This document shows positions 8,250 through 17,210 of a stretch of DNA of 44,860 nt, one piece after another. How positions within the stretch are numbered: position 1 is the stretch's first letter; each line of letters opens with the position of its first letter. This DNA comes from Labilithrix sp. (lineage in GTDB: Bacteria > Myxococcota_A > Polyangia > Polyangiales > Polyangiaceae): positions 1 through 44,860 of the forward strand of contig JAHBWA010000069.1 of assembly GCA_019637195.1 (NCBI GenBank). Reading direction: 5' to 3'. The notes beneath the pieces were generated by a model. It saw nothing but the letters and a program-made list of their open reading frames with translations, did no database searches and was not told where the DNA came from. Made by a program: the position numbers and the translations under genes.

Positions 8250-10427
8250 TCAGCGCTGGCTGAGCAGCAAGCAGCCGCCGATCGACAGCGTGATCACGAC
8301 GAGCGCGGCGAGCCCGAGCTCGGCGATCCGGATGGCCTTCGGCTTCTCCGCTTCCGGCAGCGGGGGGCGCGGCGGCTCTTGGTGCGGGAGCCAGCGGCCC
8401 GCGTCCTGAGCGGGCTCGTACGTGGGTCCCGGCATGCGGCCGCGCGCGGACGGAGGCGGCAGCGCGACGGATCCGGAGGGCTCGCCGCGCGGACCGACGG
8501 CGGGCGGCAGCGCGCCCGCGCTCCCCGGGTGACCGGGCGCCATCTGCGTCGCGCCGGGCTCGATCCGGCGCGGCGGAGGCAGGGGCACGGGACCGGCTCC
8601 GGCGAGCTGCGCGTGGGGAAAGAGCGCCGCGTGGGCGGGATCGTGGCGGCGCTCGTGGCGCGGATGCTCGTCGCGAGGGCGATCGAGGCGCATCGTCCGT
8701 TTCGCCTCTTCTTCGACGGGGGGCCGGTCGGCGATCAGCGTACGGGTCCTCGCGACGGGCGGTCCCGCCAACGCTTGCGTCGTGTCGGGCGCCGGCGTCG
8801 CGTGCCCGACGGCCGGCGGGAGCGAGAGGATCGCGGGCGTCTCGGTCGTCGCGACCGTCGGCCCCTCCATGTCGCCCTCGGTGAACTCCGCGGTCCAGGG
8901 ATCGCCCGCGTCGCGCGGCGTCGGGATCTCGGCCGAGTCGGGGCCCGCGTCGTGCGGGGCGCGAAAGCCCGCCGGCGGCGCGCCGCGTGGCGGCCTCACC
9001 ACCGTCCGCTCGGCGGTGGCCGAGTCGCGCACCGCGGTCCGCCCGGACGACGGCATCGGCCGCTCGGTCGTCGGCGCAGACGAAGGGACGAGCGACGTCG
9101 CGCCCGTGTCGACGACCGTCCGGCCCGACGGCGGCGCGGGCGGTGGCCGCGACGCGCGCAGCGGAGCGGGGAGCTTCACGCCGGAGCCGGGCGTGGTGGC
9201 GGGGAGCGCCGCGCCGGGGAGTCTCACGCCGGAGCCAGGCGTGGTGGCGGGGAGCGCCGCGCCGGGGAGCTTCACGCCGGAGCCGGGCGTGGTGGCGGGG
9301 AGCGCCGCGCCGGGGAGCTTCACGCTCGCGCCGGGCGACTTCGCGCCGGCGGCGGGAGGTGGCGCCGACGGCAGCGGGATGCGCTGCACCTTCTGCATCG
9401 GCGGCGGCTTGAGCGAGAGCCCCTTCGCGGCCGGCTTGAGCGCCTTCGGCTCGTCCGGCGTCCTCGCGTCGGGCGTCGTCGCGACCGCGCTCACTCCGTC
9501 GCGCGGCGTCGCCGTCGGCGGCGGAGGCAACGCGCTCGGGCGCGGCGTCGGCGCGTAGCTCTGCGGGACGGCCTTCCTGAGGGCAGCCTGCATCTCGCGG
9601 ACGCCCGGCCAGCGCCGTGGCTTCTCGAGCGCGAGCGCCTTGTCGACGACGGCGATCACCTCGCGCGGGAGCTCCCGACCGATGCGCGTCGCAGCGAGCG
9701 ATCGCGCCTGCCGGCTGGCCGCGGCCATCAAGAGGTTGCTCAGCGTGTCCTGGACGTGCACGGCTTCGCCGGAGAGGAGCGTGAACATCGTCGCGCCCAC
9801 CGCGTAGACGTCGGTGTGCGCGTCGATCTGCCCGCGCTTGCCGAGCGCCTGCTCGGGCGCCATGTACTCGGGCGTCCCGAGCAAGAGGCCCGTCGCCGTC
9901 GGCTCGGCCTGGACCGCGGCCTCCTTGATGTGCGCGATGCCGAAGTCGAGGACCTTCACCGTGCCGCCTTCGAGCACGAAGACGTTCTCCGGCTTGATGT
10001 CGCGGTGGATGATCCCTTGCTCGTGCGCGGCCGCGAGGACGTCGAGCACCTGATCGCAGACGTGCGCGACCTCCGCGACGGGGAGGCGACCGCCGCTGCG
10101 TTCGCGCTTGTCCTCGAGCAGCTCGCCGTGATCGAGCAGCTCCATCACGATGTACGCCGAGCCGTCCGCGGTGACGTCGTCGTCGAGGACGCGAACGACG
10201 CCGGGGTGCCCGACCTTGTTCGCCGCGTATCCCTCGCGGAGGAAGCGGCTCCGGACGTCCGCGTTCCGCGCGTACTCCGGGTGCATGATCTTGATGGCGG
10301 CGACCTGTCCGCGCCGGTGCGTCGCGCGGAAGACGGTCGCGACACCACCGCGCGCGATCTTCGCCTCGATCCGCCACTTGTCTTGCAGGACCGCTCCGAT
10401 CCAGCCCGACGGCCTATGGTCCACCAT
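8250..10427 (-). CDS. Ser/Thr protein kinase with Pro-rich repeats and a C-terminal membrane anchor
   Basis: The ATG at 10427 gives 725 residues; the longer frame upstream is Arg-rich and not protein-like. Residues about 18-285 are a Hanks-type kinase: IARGGVATVFRA (Gly loop), AAIKIMH (catalytic Lys), IIHRDIKPENV (catalytic loop), VLDFGIAH (DFG) and GTPEYMAPEQ (APE). Residues 300-690 are a Pro/Ala/Thr-rich low-complexity linker with three 16-residue repeats (KLPGAALPATTPGSGV) and several TAVRDSAT/TVV-type Thr patches that could be autophosphorylated. One transmembrane helix (IAELGLAALVVITLSIGGCLLL) ends the protein, leaving almost nothing on the far side of the membrane. Typical of myxobacterial kinases; substrates unknown. 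Confidence 0.92.
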   Translation of the reverse strand: MVDHRPSGWIGAVLQDKWRIEAKIARGGVATVFRATHRRGQVAAIKIMHPEYARNADVRSRFLREGYAANKVGHPGVVRVLDDDVTADGSAYIVMELLDHGELLEDKRERSGGRLPVAEVAHVCDQVLDVLAAAHEQGIIHRDIKPENVFVLEGGTVKVLDFGIAHIKEAAVQAEPTATGLLLGTPEYMAPEQALGKRGQIDAHTDVYAVGATMFTLLSGEAVHVQDTLSNLLMAAASRQARSLAATRIGRELPREVIAVVDKALALEKPRRWPGVREMQAALRKAVPQSYAPTPRPSALPPPPTATPRDGVSAVATTPDARTPDEPKALKPAAKGLSLKPPPMQKVQRIPLPSAPPPAAGAKSPGASVKLPGAALPATTPGSGVKLPGAALPATTPGSGVRLPGAALPATTPGSGVKLPAPLRASRPPPAPPSGRTVVDTGATSLVPSSAPTTERPMPSSGRTAVRDSATAERTVVRPPRGAPPAGFRAPHDAGPDSAEIPTPRDAGDPWTAEFTEGDMEGPTVATTETPAILSLPPAVGHATPAPDTTQALAGPPVARTRTLIADRPPVEEEAKRTMRLDRPRDEHPRHERRHDPAHAALFPHAQLAGAGPVPLPPPRRIEPGATQMAPGHPGSAGALPPAVGPRGEPSGSVALPPPSARGRMPGPTYEPAQDAGRWLPHQEPPRPPLPEAEKPKAIRIAELGLAALVVITLSIGGCLLLSQR
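9172..9315. repeat. Three tandem 48-bp repeats inside the kinase gene
   Basis: Units at 9172-9219, 9220-9267 and 9268-9315 differ by only a few bases, followed by a partial unit. Each encodes 16 residues of the kinase linker on the reverse strand. The in-frame period suggests copy-number variation that preserves the reading frame. Confidence 0.85.
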
Positions 10428-10874
10428 GCCCGCGGCAAGATTACACGAGGCCGACGGCGTATCGCATCGCCGGCGCGCGTCGCGCGCGTCGGCAGGCGCT
10501 GAAACCAGACCGATCGTGAGGGGGATCGTGGCTGCCGTGGGCGGGAGCGGCGGACGAGGAGCGAAGCGGCGGAGGAGGAGCGAAGCGGCGGAGGAGGGCG
10601 AAACGAGCGCGGGCGCCCGCACGAGCGCGGGCGCGGCGGACCGGCAGCGGGGCGTCGACGAGAGGAAGAGAGCGCGACCACGGCGACACCGGATCGCAAC
10701 TACGAGGTGCCCCGGTGTAGGCGCGACGGACACGCGAAGTCCTCAAATATGCGGGGTTTCAGGGTTTACTTGCGACCGGACGCGCGCGCCGCTACGACGG
10801 GGACGAAGCTCTTCGGTTTGGAGCGGCTGCGACTGGGGTTGGAGGGTCCGTCCGCGCAGGGCGGGACAACACAC
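10428..10874. other. Divergent intergenic region between kinase and esterase genes
   Basis: No credible gene in 447 bases. Around 10548-10600 the motif gaggagcgaagcggcg is repeated in tandem. A relatively AT-rich patch (tcaaatatgcggggtttc, 10742-10759) may hold a promoter for the esterase gene. The open frames here are Arg-rich artefacts. Confidence 0.5.
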
Positions 10875-11633
10875 ATGTTCGAGAAGTCTTCCTGGTACTC
10901 GTCTCGTTTGCAGTGCGACACGACGCTCGCGCGCTGGGGCTTCTCTGGTCAACCCGTGCTCGTCTTTCCGACGGCGGGCGGTGACGCGGAGGAGATCGAG
11001 CGCTTCAAGATGATCCACGTGCTCGAGCCGTTGCTCGCCGCGGGCCGCATCAAGGTCTACTCGTGCGACAGCGTCGCGGGTCGCGTGTTCTTCGACAAGC
11101 AGCACTCGGTCGAGCACCGCATGTACGTGATGAACCAGTTTCATCAGTACGTGAAGCACGAGGTCGTCCCGGCGATCCACGCCGACTGCAAGTCGCCCGA
11201 CATCCCGATCTGGACGGCGGGCGCGTCGATCGGCGCGTTCCACGCCGTGGCCGTGACGTGCCGCTTCCCCGATCTGTTCCACCGCGCGCTCGGGATGAGC
11301 GGGAGCTACGAGCTGCTCCGGTTCATCGACCACCCGCAGCCGACGGACTACTACCGCGTGTCGTCGCCGCTCCACTTCGTGCCGACGCTCTCGGGCCTGC
11401 ACCTCGACGTGCTGCGCACGCGCTACATCCACCTCGCGTCCGGCGAGGGCAAGTGGGAGAACATCGGCGAGAGCTTCCGCATGGGCAAGGTGCTGGGCGA
11501 CAAGGGGATCCCGAACTGGGTCGAGTCCTGGGGCAACGTCGACCACGACTGGGTCACGTGGCGCGCGAAGCTCCCCAAGTACCTCGACGACTGGACCTCG
11601 CCGAAGCAGGCGCAAGCGGCGGCGCAGGTCTGA
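10875..11633 (+). CDS. Esterase family alpha/beta hydrolase (amidoligase cluster)
   Basis: I chose the ATG at 10875 (MFEKSSWYSSRL), with AGGGCGGG about a dozen bases upstream; the 56 extra codons of the open frame look non-coding. The protein has 252 residues. VLVFPTAGGDAEE carries the oxyanion region, WTAGASIGAF the nucleophile elbow (Ser118), and NVDHDWVTW near the C-terminus the catalytic His. It belongs to the putative-esterase (esterase D/Fes) group and has no signal peptide. The stop is one base before the start of the GCS2-CBS gene, so they are co-transcribed. It parallels the longer esterase at 3460 but lacks the N-terminal beta domain. Confidence 0.85.
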   Translation: MFEKSSWYSSRLQCDTTLARWGFSGQPVLVFPTAGGDAEEIERFKMIHVLEPLLAAGRIKVYSCDSVAGRVFFDKQHSVEHRMYVMNQFHQYVKHEVVPAIHADCKSPDIPIWTAGASIGAFHAVAVTCRFPDLFHRALGMSGSYELLRFIDHPQPTDYYRVSSPLHFVPTLSGLHLDVLRTRYIHLASGEGKWENIGESFRMGKVLGDKGIPNWVESWGNVDHDWVTWRAKLPKYLDDWTSPKQAQAAAQV

Positions 11634-11634
11634 C

Positions 11635-13761
11635 ATGGAAGCCGGTCCTCGGAACGACAAGACCTCCGCCGGCGAGCTCGAAGGCCCCGAACGCGCGCGC
11701 TACGTGCGCGCGCTCCTCAGCGATCTCCGCGCCCTCGAGCGGATGCTCGCGGAGGGGATGTTCGAGGAGGGCGTCTCGACCGTCGGCGCCGAGCAGGAGA
11801 TGTTCCTCGTCGATCGCGCGTACAACGCGTCGCCGACGGTGCTCGAGCTGATCGACAAGATCGCCGATCCACACCTCACGACCGAGCTCGGGCTCTTCAA
11901 CCTCGAGATGAACGCCGACCCGCAGCCGCTCGGCGGCGCCGGCCTCGCGCGGCTCGAGGCGCAGCTCACGTCGCTCTACGCGCGCGTGAAGGCGGCCGCC
12001 GCCGAGCTGGACGTCCAGCCGGTGCTCACGGGCATCCTCCCGACGCTCGCGCGGACGGACCTGTCGCTCGACAACATGGTGCCGAACCCGCGCTACCTCA
12101 CGCTGAACCGCGTGATGACCGCGGCGAAGGGCGACGGTTACGACATCTCGATCAAGGGACTCGACGAGCTCGTCGCCAAGCACGACTCGCTCATGTTCGA
12201 GGCCTGCAACGCGAGCTTCCAGGTCCACCTGCAGTCGCTCGATCCGCGGCGCTTCGGCCACGACTACGACATCGCCCAGCTCGTCCTCGCGCCGACGCTC
12301 GCGATCGGGACCAACTCGCCGACGCTCCTCGGCAAGCGCCTCTGGGCGGAGACGCGCATCGCCCTCTTCGAGCAGTCGTGCGACATCCGCACGCGCACGC
12401 TCCACGCGCGGCAGGACGCGCCGCGCGTCTCGTTCGGCAAGGGGTGGGCGACGCGCGGGGGCGCGCTCGGCATCTTCAAGGAGAACGTCACGCGCTTCCG
12501 CCCGCTCGTCGGCATGAGCGTCGACGAGGACTCGCTCCGGATTCTCGACGAGGGTCACGTCCCCGATCTGCGCGCGCTCCGCCTCCACTGCGGGACGATC
12601 TACCGCTGGAACCGCGCCTGCTACGGCGTCTCGGCGAGCGGCAAGCCTCACCTCCGCATCGAGCTGCGCGCCCTCCCGTCGGGCCCGTCGATCGTCGACG
12701 AGGTGGCGAACGCCGCGTTCTGGGTCGGCCTGATGCGCGAGCTCTCGTGCACGATCGAAGACCTCCCGTCGCGGATGGACTTCGACCAGGCGCAGGCGAA
12801 CTTCTACAACGCCGCGCGCGACGGGCTCGCCGCGCGCTTCAGCTGGCTCGACGGCGAGGAGGTGATCGCGCAGCCGTTCGTCCTCGATCGCCTCCTGCCG
12901 ATCGCCGAGGCCGGGCTCGCCCGCGCGGGCGTCGATCCGGACGACGTGCAGCGCTACCTCGGCGTCGTCGACAAGCGCGTCCGTTCGCTCCATACGGGCT
13001 CGCGCTGGGCGCTCCGCTCGCTCGCGGACATGAAGCCGAAGGGCACGCCGGGCGAGCACCTCGCCGCGCTCGTCGCCGCGACGATCGCGCGTCAGGAGAC
13101 CGCGCGTCCGGTCGCCGAGTGGGAGCGCGCGCGCCTCGACGAGATGCCGGCGCGCCGCACGGGCTGGGCGAAGGTCTCGCAGTACATGCAGACCGACCTC
13201 TTGATCGTGCACCCGAACGATCCGGTCGAGCTTGCCGCCGACATCATGAGCTGGGAGCGCATCCGGCATTTGCCGGTGGAGGACGAGACCGGCAAGCTGG
13301 TCGGGCTCGTCACGTCGCGCGCGGTGCTCCGCCACTACGCGAACCTCCCGGGCGTCCGCTCCGAGAGCTCGTCGATGCTGCCGCGCAGCGAGAGCTCAGC
13401 CATGCTTCCCCGCTCGGACAGCTCCACGTCCCTCCTCGCCGATCTCACCCGGCTCGGGAGCGCGCCGCCCCCACCGAATGTGACGGTCGGCGAGGTCATG
13501 AAACGGGATCTGGTGACGGTCTCGCCCGAGACGTCCACCCTCGCTGCGATCTCCCTGATGCGGAAGCACCGCATTGGGTGCTTGCCTGTGGTCAAGGATG
13601 GCCGCATCGTTGCCATGGTCATGGAGGAAGACTTCATGGGCATCGCCGCCGATCTCCTCGAGGAGAAGCTCGGCGCGCTCGAATCGACCGAGGAGCCCTC
13701 TGCCAGGAGCGCGACGCGGGAGAAGACGACGGCGCGCGCAGCGGCGGAAGAACGGACGTGA
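11635..13761 (+). CDS. GCS2-type carboxylate-amine ligase fused to two CBS domains
   Basis: 708 residues. Residues about 30-440 match the glutamate-cysteine ligase 2 / carboxylate-amine ligase family, with VGAEQEMFLVD (metal-binding Glu residues) and LGLFNLEMNADPQPL. The family makes an amide or peptide bond using ATP on a glutamine-synthetase-like fold. Residues 512-570 (VSQYMQTDLLIVHPNDPVELAADIMS) and 617-675 (VGEVMKRDLVTVSPETSTLAAISLM) form a CBS pair, which usually binds adenine nucleotides and regulates the attached enzyme. A Ser-rich linker with near-repeated SESSSMLPR/SESSAMLPR separates them. It begins one base after the esterase stop. CBS domains are absent from ordinary YbdK/GshA proteins, so energy sensing of this ligation is inferred. 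Confidence 0.88.
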   Translation: MEAGPRNDKTSAGELEGPERARYVRALLSDLRALERMLAEGMFEEGVSTVGAEQEMFLVDRAYNASPTVLELIDKIADPHLTTELGLFNLEMNADPQPLGGAGLARLEAQLTSLYARVKAAAAELDVQPVLTGILPTLARTDLSLDNMVPNPRYLTLNRVMTAAKGDGYDISIKGLDELVAKHDSLMFEACNASFQVHLQSLDPRRFGHDYDIAQLVLAPTLAIGTNSPTLLGKRLWAETRIALFEQSCDIRTRTLHARQDAPRVSFGKGWATRGGALGIFKENVTRFRPLVGMSVDEDSLRILDEGHVPDLRALRLHCGTIYRWNRACYGVSASGKPHLRIELRALPSGPSIVDEVANAAFWVGLMRELSCTIEDLPSRMDFDQAQANFYNAARDGLAARFSWLDGEEVIAQPFVLDRLLPIAEAGLARAGVDPDDVQRYLGVVDKRVRSLHTGSRWALRSLADMKPKGTPGEHLAALVAATIARQETARPVAEWERARLDEMPARRTGWAKVSQYMQTDLLIVHPNDPVELAADIMSWERIRHLPVEDETGKLVGLVTSRAVLRHYANLPGVRSESSSMLPRSESSAMLPRSDSSTSLLADLTRLGSAPPPPNVTVGEVMKRDLVTVSPETSTLAAISLMRKHRIGCLPVVKDGRIVAMVMEEDFMGIAADLLEEKLGALESTEEPSARSATREKTTARAAAEERT

Positions 13762-13774
13762 GGAGGCTGTCTCG

Positions 13775-14938
13775 ATGAGCGAGGTTCACGATTTGCCGGA
13801 GGGGCGGGAGATAGGACGCGTCGTCGGCGACGCGCCCGGCCCCACGCTGATCGTCATCGCCGGGATCCATGGCAACGAGCGCGCCGGTGTCGGCGCGGTG
13901 CGTCGCGCGCTCGCCACGCTGACGCGGCGGCAGGGGAGGGTGATGGGCGAGATCGTCGCCTTCGCCGGGAACCTCGGCGCGATGCGCCTGGGCGTCCGCT
14001 ACCGCGAGCGCGACATGAACCGCGTCTGGACGGAGGCGCGTGTCGCCGACCTCGAGGCCCGCGCCGCGGCGGGCGGTGAGCTCGACGTCGAGGACCACGA
14101 GCAGCTCGAGCTCATCGGCGCGGTCCGCGCGGCGATCGCGCGGGCCCGCGGCCCCGTCTACCTCGTCGATCTCCACACGACGAGCGCCCACGGCCTCCCG
14201 TTCATCCTGTTCGGCGACACGCTGAAGCAGCGCAAGTTCGCCGGCGTGATCCCGCTGCCGCTCGTGATGGGCCTCGAGGAGCAGGTCGACGGCGCCCTCA
14301 CGGCGTTCTTCACCACGCAGGGCTGCGTGACGTTCTGCGTCGAGGGTGGTCAGCACGACGACGCGGGCTCGGTCGACAACCTCGAGGCGGTCGTCCTCCT
14401 CGCCGCCGAGTCTGCGGGGGTCTTCGGCTCCGGCCTGCTCACCGAGACGGGCGCCGCGTACGCGCTGCTCGAGCGCCGCCGCGGCGATCTCCCGCGCGTC
14501 ATGGAGGTTGTCTCGCGCCACGCGATCACGCCGGACGACGCGTTCGTGATGGAGCCGGGCTTCGCGAACCTCGCGCGCGCGCGCGCGGGGCAGCTGCTCG
14601 CCACCAAGCGCGCGGGCAAGGTGCGCGCGCCGAAGGACGGCATCGTGCTCCTCCCGCTCTACCAGGGCCAGGGCAACGACGGCTTCTTCTGGGGTCGCGA
14701 GGTCGGTGCCGCGCGGATGCGCCTGTCGGAGGTGCTCCGTCACATGAAGGTCGACCGCCTGCTGCACCTGCTGCCGGGCATCGCCCGCGACCCGGCGCAG
14801 CCGTCGAAGCTCGTCGTCGACGAGCGCGCGACGCGGCTCTACCACCGCGACCTCTTCCACTTGCTCGGTTACCGGCGCGTTCGCAGCGAGGCCGAGCGCC
14901 TCACGCTCGAGCGTCAGATCGACCGCGCGCCGGGCTGA
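13775..14938 (+). CDS. AstE/AspA-type zinc-dependent deacylase
   Basis: The ATG at 13775 follows an AGGAGG-like site at 13760-13766 that overlaps the stop of the previous gene, indicating one operon; 387 residues. The succinylglutamate desuccinylase/aspartoacylase (M14-like) zinc site is visible: IAGIHGNERAG gives His32 and Glu35, VDLHTT gives His134, and CVEGGQHDD carries the catalytic Glu. A C-terminal beta domain (about 290-387) follows. The family removes acyl groups from N-acyl amino acids. In this setting it would process or degrade the amide product of the ATP-grasp and GCS2 ligases. Longer than typical AspA (about 310). Confidence 0.88.
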   Translation: MSEVHDLPEGREIGRVVGDAPGPTLIVIAGIHGNERAGVGAVRRALATLTRRQGRVMGEIVAFAGNLGAMRLGVRYRERDMNRVWTEARVADLEARAAAGGELDVEDHEQLELIGAVRAAIARARGPVYLVDLHTTSAHGLPFILFGDTLKQRKFAGVIPLPLVMGLEEQVDGALTAFFTTQGCVTFCVEGGQHDDAGSVDNLEAVVLLAAESAGVFGSGLLTETGAAYALLERRRGDLPRVMEVVSRHAITPDDAFVMEPGFANLARARAGQLLATKRAGKVRAPKDGIVLLPLYQGQGNDGFFWGREVGAARMRLSEVLRHMKVDRLLHLLPGIARDPAQPSKLVVDERATRLYHRDLFHLLGYRRVRSEAERLTLERQIDRAPG

Positions 14939-14968
14939 GCGCGTCCGGCGCCGCGCGGTCGGCGTGGA

Positions 14969-15976
14969 TCAGCGCGCGAGGCGGCGCACGGCGTTGCCCG
15001 TGCCCCAGTAGTAGAACTTGGCGTCGATCGCGAGCTGGGTGACCGCCGTCTGCCCGGTCGCGAGGACGATCGCCTCGGTGCCGTCCGCCTTGCTCCGGTG
15101 GATCGTCCCGTCGCCGTTGTTCACCCAGTAGAGCAGCCCGTCCTCGTCGAACGTGAGGCAGTTCGGGTTCGCCTGCCCGGTCTTCAACGTGGTCGTCCCG
15201 CCGCCCCCGTCCTTCGGGTGCTTCGAGAGGCTGCCCGCGTCGCCCGACGAGGTGAAGAAGACGTCGGTCGCGTTCGCGGCCACGCCCCACGGCGACGCGA
15301 CGCCGGCGTCGGCGGTGAGGAGATCGCTCGCGAGGCCGCCCTCGTACGGGACGGCGATGATCCGGTCTCCGTCGACGTCGGCGGCGTAGACGGCCGTCTT
15401 CGACGGATCGACCGAGACGCAGGCGTAGCTGCCCAGCGCGATCGAGACGGGAGCGCCGCCGTCCATCGACGCGCGCCAGAGGCTCGTCGAGGTGTACCAG
15501 AGGTAGTCGTCGTCGACGGCGATCTGCCGGGTCGCGCCGTCGGCCGTGAGCACGCCGGTCGGGCTGCCGCCGTCGAGCTCGGCGCGCACGATCGTCCGCG
15601 ACGGCTCGGTGAGGTAGTACAGGCCGTTGCCGTTCACGGCGACGGCGCGCACCGTCTCGTCGGCGGGGAGGACGACGAGGTCGATCGGGGCGCACGTGCC
15701 CGCGTCGCAGGCGCCGCCGGCGCAGTCGCGCCCGCACGCGCCGCAGTTCTCGGACGTGTCGGGTGGGGCGCCGTCGCAGAGGAGAGGCGCGTCGCCCGTC
15801 GGCGCGTCGACGGGGGGCGACGGGTCGCGAAAGCCCCCCTCGCGCCCGGCGTCCGCGTCGCTCACCGGAGGCGGTTCGCTGCCGACGATGCCGATCCCAC
15901 AGCCGACCGCGCCGAGCGCCGCCGCGAACGCCAGCCGGCGTCCGAGGCGCGCGCGTTGGAAAGCCCGCCCTGACAT
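14969..15976 (-). CDS. Beta-propeller lipoprotein with Cys-rich N-terminal segment
   Basis: 335 residues with an N-terminal signal (RLAFAAALGAVGC, lipobox Cys near 26), then ENCGACGRDCAGGACDAGTCAP, a Cys pattern common in myxobacterial surface lipoproteins. From residue 100 on there are about six short repeats of the type (A/V)AVDxxYLYW...DGG (GNGLYYLTEP, DDYLWYTST, ATDVFFTSS, DGLLYWVNN, AKFYYWGTG), characteristic of an NHL/YncE-like propeller. Binding of a surface ligand or polymer is a guess; no catalytic residues are evident. Convergent with the deacylase gene. Confidence 0.8.
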   Translation of the reverse strand: MSGRAFQRARLGRRLAFAAALGAVGCGIGIVGSEPPPVSDADAGREGGFRDPSPPVDAPTGDAPLLCDGAPPDTSENCGACGRDCAGGACDAGTCAPIDLVVLPADETVRAVAVNGNGLYYLTEPSRTIVRAELDGGSPTGVLTADGATRQIAVDDDYLWYTSTSLWRASMDGGAPVSIALGSYACVSVDPSKTAVYAADVDGDRIIAVPYEGGLASDLLTADAGVASPWGVAANATDVFFTSSGDAGSLSKHPKDGGGGTTTLKTGQANPNCLTFDEDGLLYWVNNGDGTIHRSKADGTEAIVLATGQTAVTQLAIDAKFYYWGTGNAVRRLAR

Positions 15977-16001
15977 CGCTCGAGCATACCTGGCGTCGGG
16001 C

Positions 16002-16814
16002 TCAGCGGGCCAGAAGACCCTCGAGCCCGAGCCGCCGGGCCGAGTCGGCGTCGAGGAGCGAGACGCGCCGCCTCAGCTCCTCGACCTTGGCGCGGAGCAC
16101 CGCGTCCGAGGCCACCCGTTCGCGCAGGTACGCTGCGCGGGCGACGGCGAAGGCGAACGTATCGGCCTTGTCCTCCTCGACGCCGCTCGTCGCGTACGCC
16201 GAGACGAACCCGGGGAGATCGTCGGCCGGTCGCGCGGCCCACGCGCCTCGGAGCGTCCGGCCTCCCGAGCCGTAGGCGAAGGTGGTCGGGTTCAGCGCGC
16301 TCCACCCGGGATCGGGAGAGACGTGGCCGTCGTCTGCGAGATCGAAGAAATGGTAGAGCTCGTGGTGGAGGCTCCGCACGAGATCGCTCTCCGCGCTCGA
16401 GACGTCGATGAGGAGCAGCCCACCGACGTTGGGCAGCGACGGGACGGGCATCTCGTTCTCGGCGAGGCCGTCGGTGAGCACCACCCCGGCGAGCCGGACG
16501 CCGCGGAGGAACGCCGTCGGGTAGCGCCCGAGCTCGCGCGCCACGAGGGCGGAGCCGCGGGTGAGGCGCTCGCGGGAGGGCGGCAGGCCGTGCACCGGGC
16601 CGTTCGCGAGCGCCAGGGAGAACGGCTCGGTCGACTCGAGCAGCGGGACCCCGTTCGCGTGGCTCCGCACGACGAAGCCGAAGCTCGCCGCGTCGCTCGG
16701 GAGCGCCGGCCGCTCGTCGGAGGCGCCCTCGGCGCTGCGGGTCGCGACGATCCCCACGCCGCCCGCGAGCGTGAGCGCGGCGAGCACGAAGAGCGCGGGC
16801 GGGGAGGGCCTCAC
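16002..16814 (-). CDS. Putative secreted zinc metallopeptidase
   Basis: 270 residues from a GTG. A hydrophobic N-terminus (ALFVLAALTLAGGVGIVA) suggests a signal peptide or anchor. LHHELYHFFD at 149-158 contains the zincin motif HExxH (His151, Glu152, His155), and EEDKADTFAF about 60 residues later could supply the third Glu ligand. This spacing resembles the putative zinc-binding metallopeptidase families found in Deltaproteobacteria. Same direction as the lipoprotein at 14969, 25 bases apart. Substrate unknown. Confidence 0.7.
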   Translation of the reverse strand: MRPSPPALFVLAALTLAGGVGIVATRSAEGASDERPALPSDAASFGFVVRSHANGVPLLESTEPFSLALANGPVHGLPPSRERLTRGSALVARELGRYPTAFLRGVRLAGVVLTDGLAENEMPVPSLPNVGGLLLIDVSSAESDLVRSLHHELYHFFDLADDGHVSPDPGWSALNPTTFAYGSGGRTLRGAWAARPADDLPGFVSAYATSGVEEDKADTFAFAVARAAYLRERVASDAVLRAKVEELRRRVSLLDADSARRLGLEGLLAR

Positions 16815-16922
16815 CCGACGAAGCCTAGCAAATCGTGGGTGGTGCGTCGTCGAGCCGGATGCTCCATGCGTCGCCGCCCTCGACGTCGCGGTGCGCCCGC
16901 GCCATCTGCCTCGCCTCGGGCG

Positions 16923-17210
16923 TCACTGGTTCAGCGCGATCGCGGCGGCGAACGCCCAGAAGAGATAGAGCCCGACGACGCTCGCGAGCACGACCGGGAC
17001 CGTGGCGCGGCCTGCGGTCGCGGGCGCCCGCGTGCACAAGGGCGCGTCGTCGAAGGCGCGGACGAGCGCCGCGCGTGCGGCGGCGGGCGCGCGGCCCGAC
17101 GATCCGTCGTCGTGGGTCGGGAGCTCGCGCAGAGCGCGGACGAGAGGATCGTCGCCCGGGATCATGTCCTCGCTCCTCTCCCGAGGCGCGTCGTGCCTAC
17201 GGTCCTTCAT
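16923..17210 (-). CDS. Small single-pass membrane protein coupled to an ECF sigma factor (candidate anti-sigma)
   Basis: 95 residues. The ATG at 17210 overlaps the sigma-factor stop (ATGA, 17207-17210), so translation is coupled. The N-terminal 65 residues are soluble and charged; one helix (TVPVVLASVVGLYLFWAFAAAIAL) ends the protein. Topology and position fit a minimal anti-sigma factor holding the sigma factor at the membrane, but there is no zinc-binding HxxxCxxC motif and no periplasmic domain. The assignment rests on context. Confidence 0.65.
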   Translation of the reverse strand: MKDRRHDAPRERSEDMIPGDDPLVRALRELPTHDDGSSGRAPAAARAALVRAFDDAPLCTRAPATAGRATVPVVLASVVGLYLFWAFAAAIALNQ

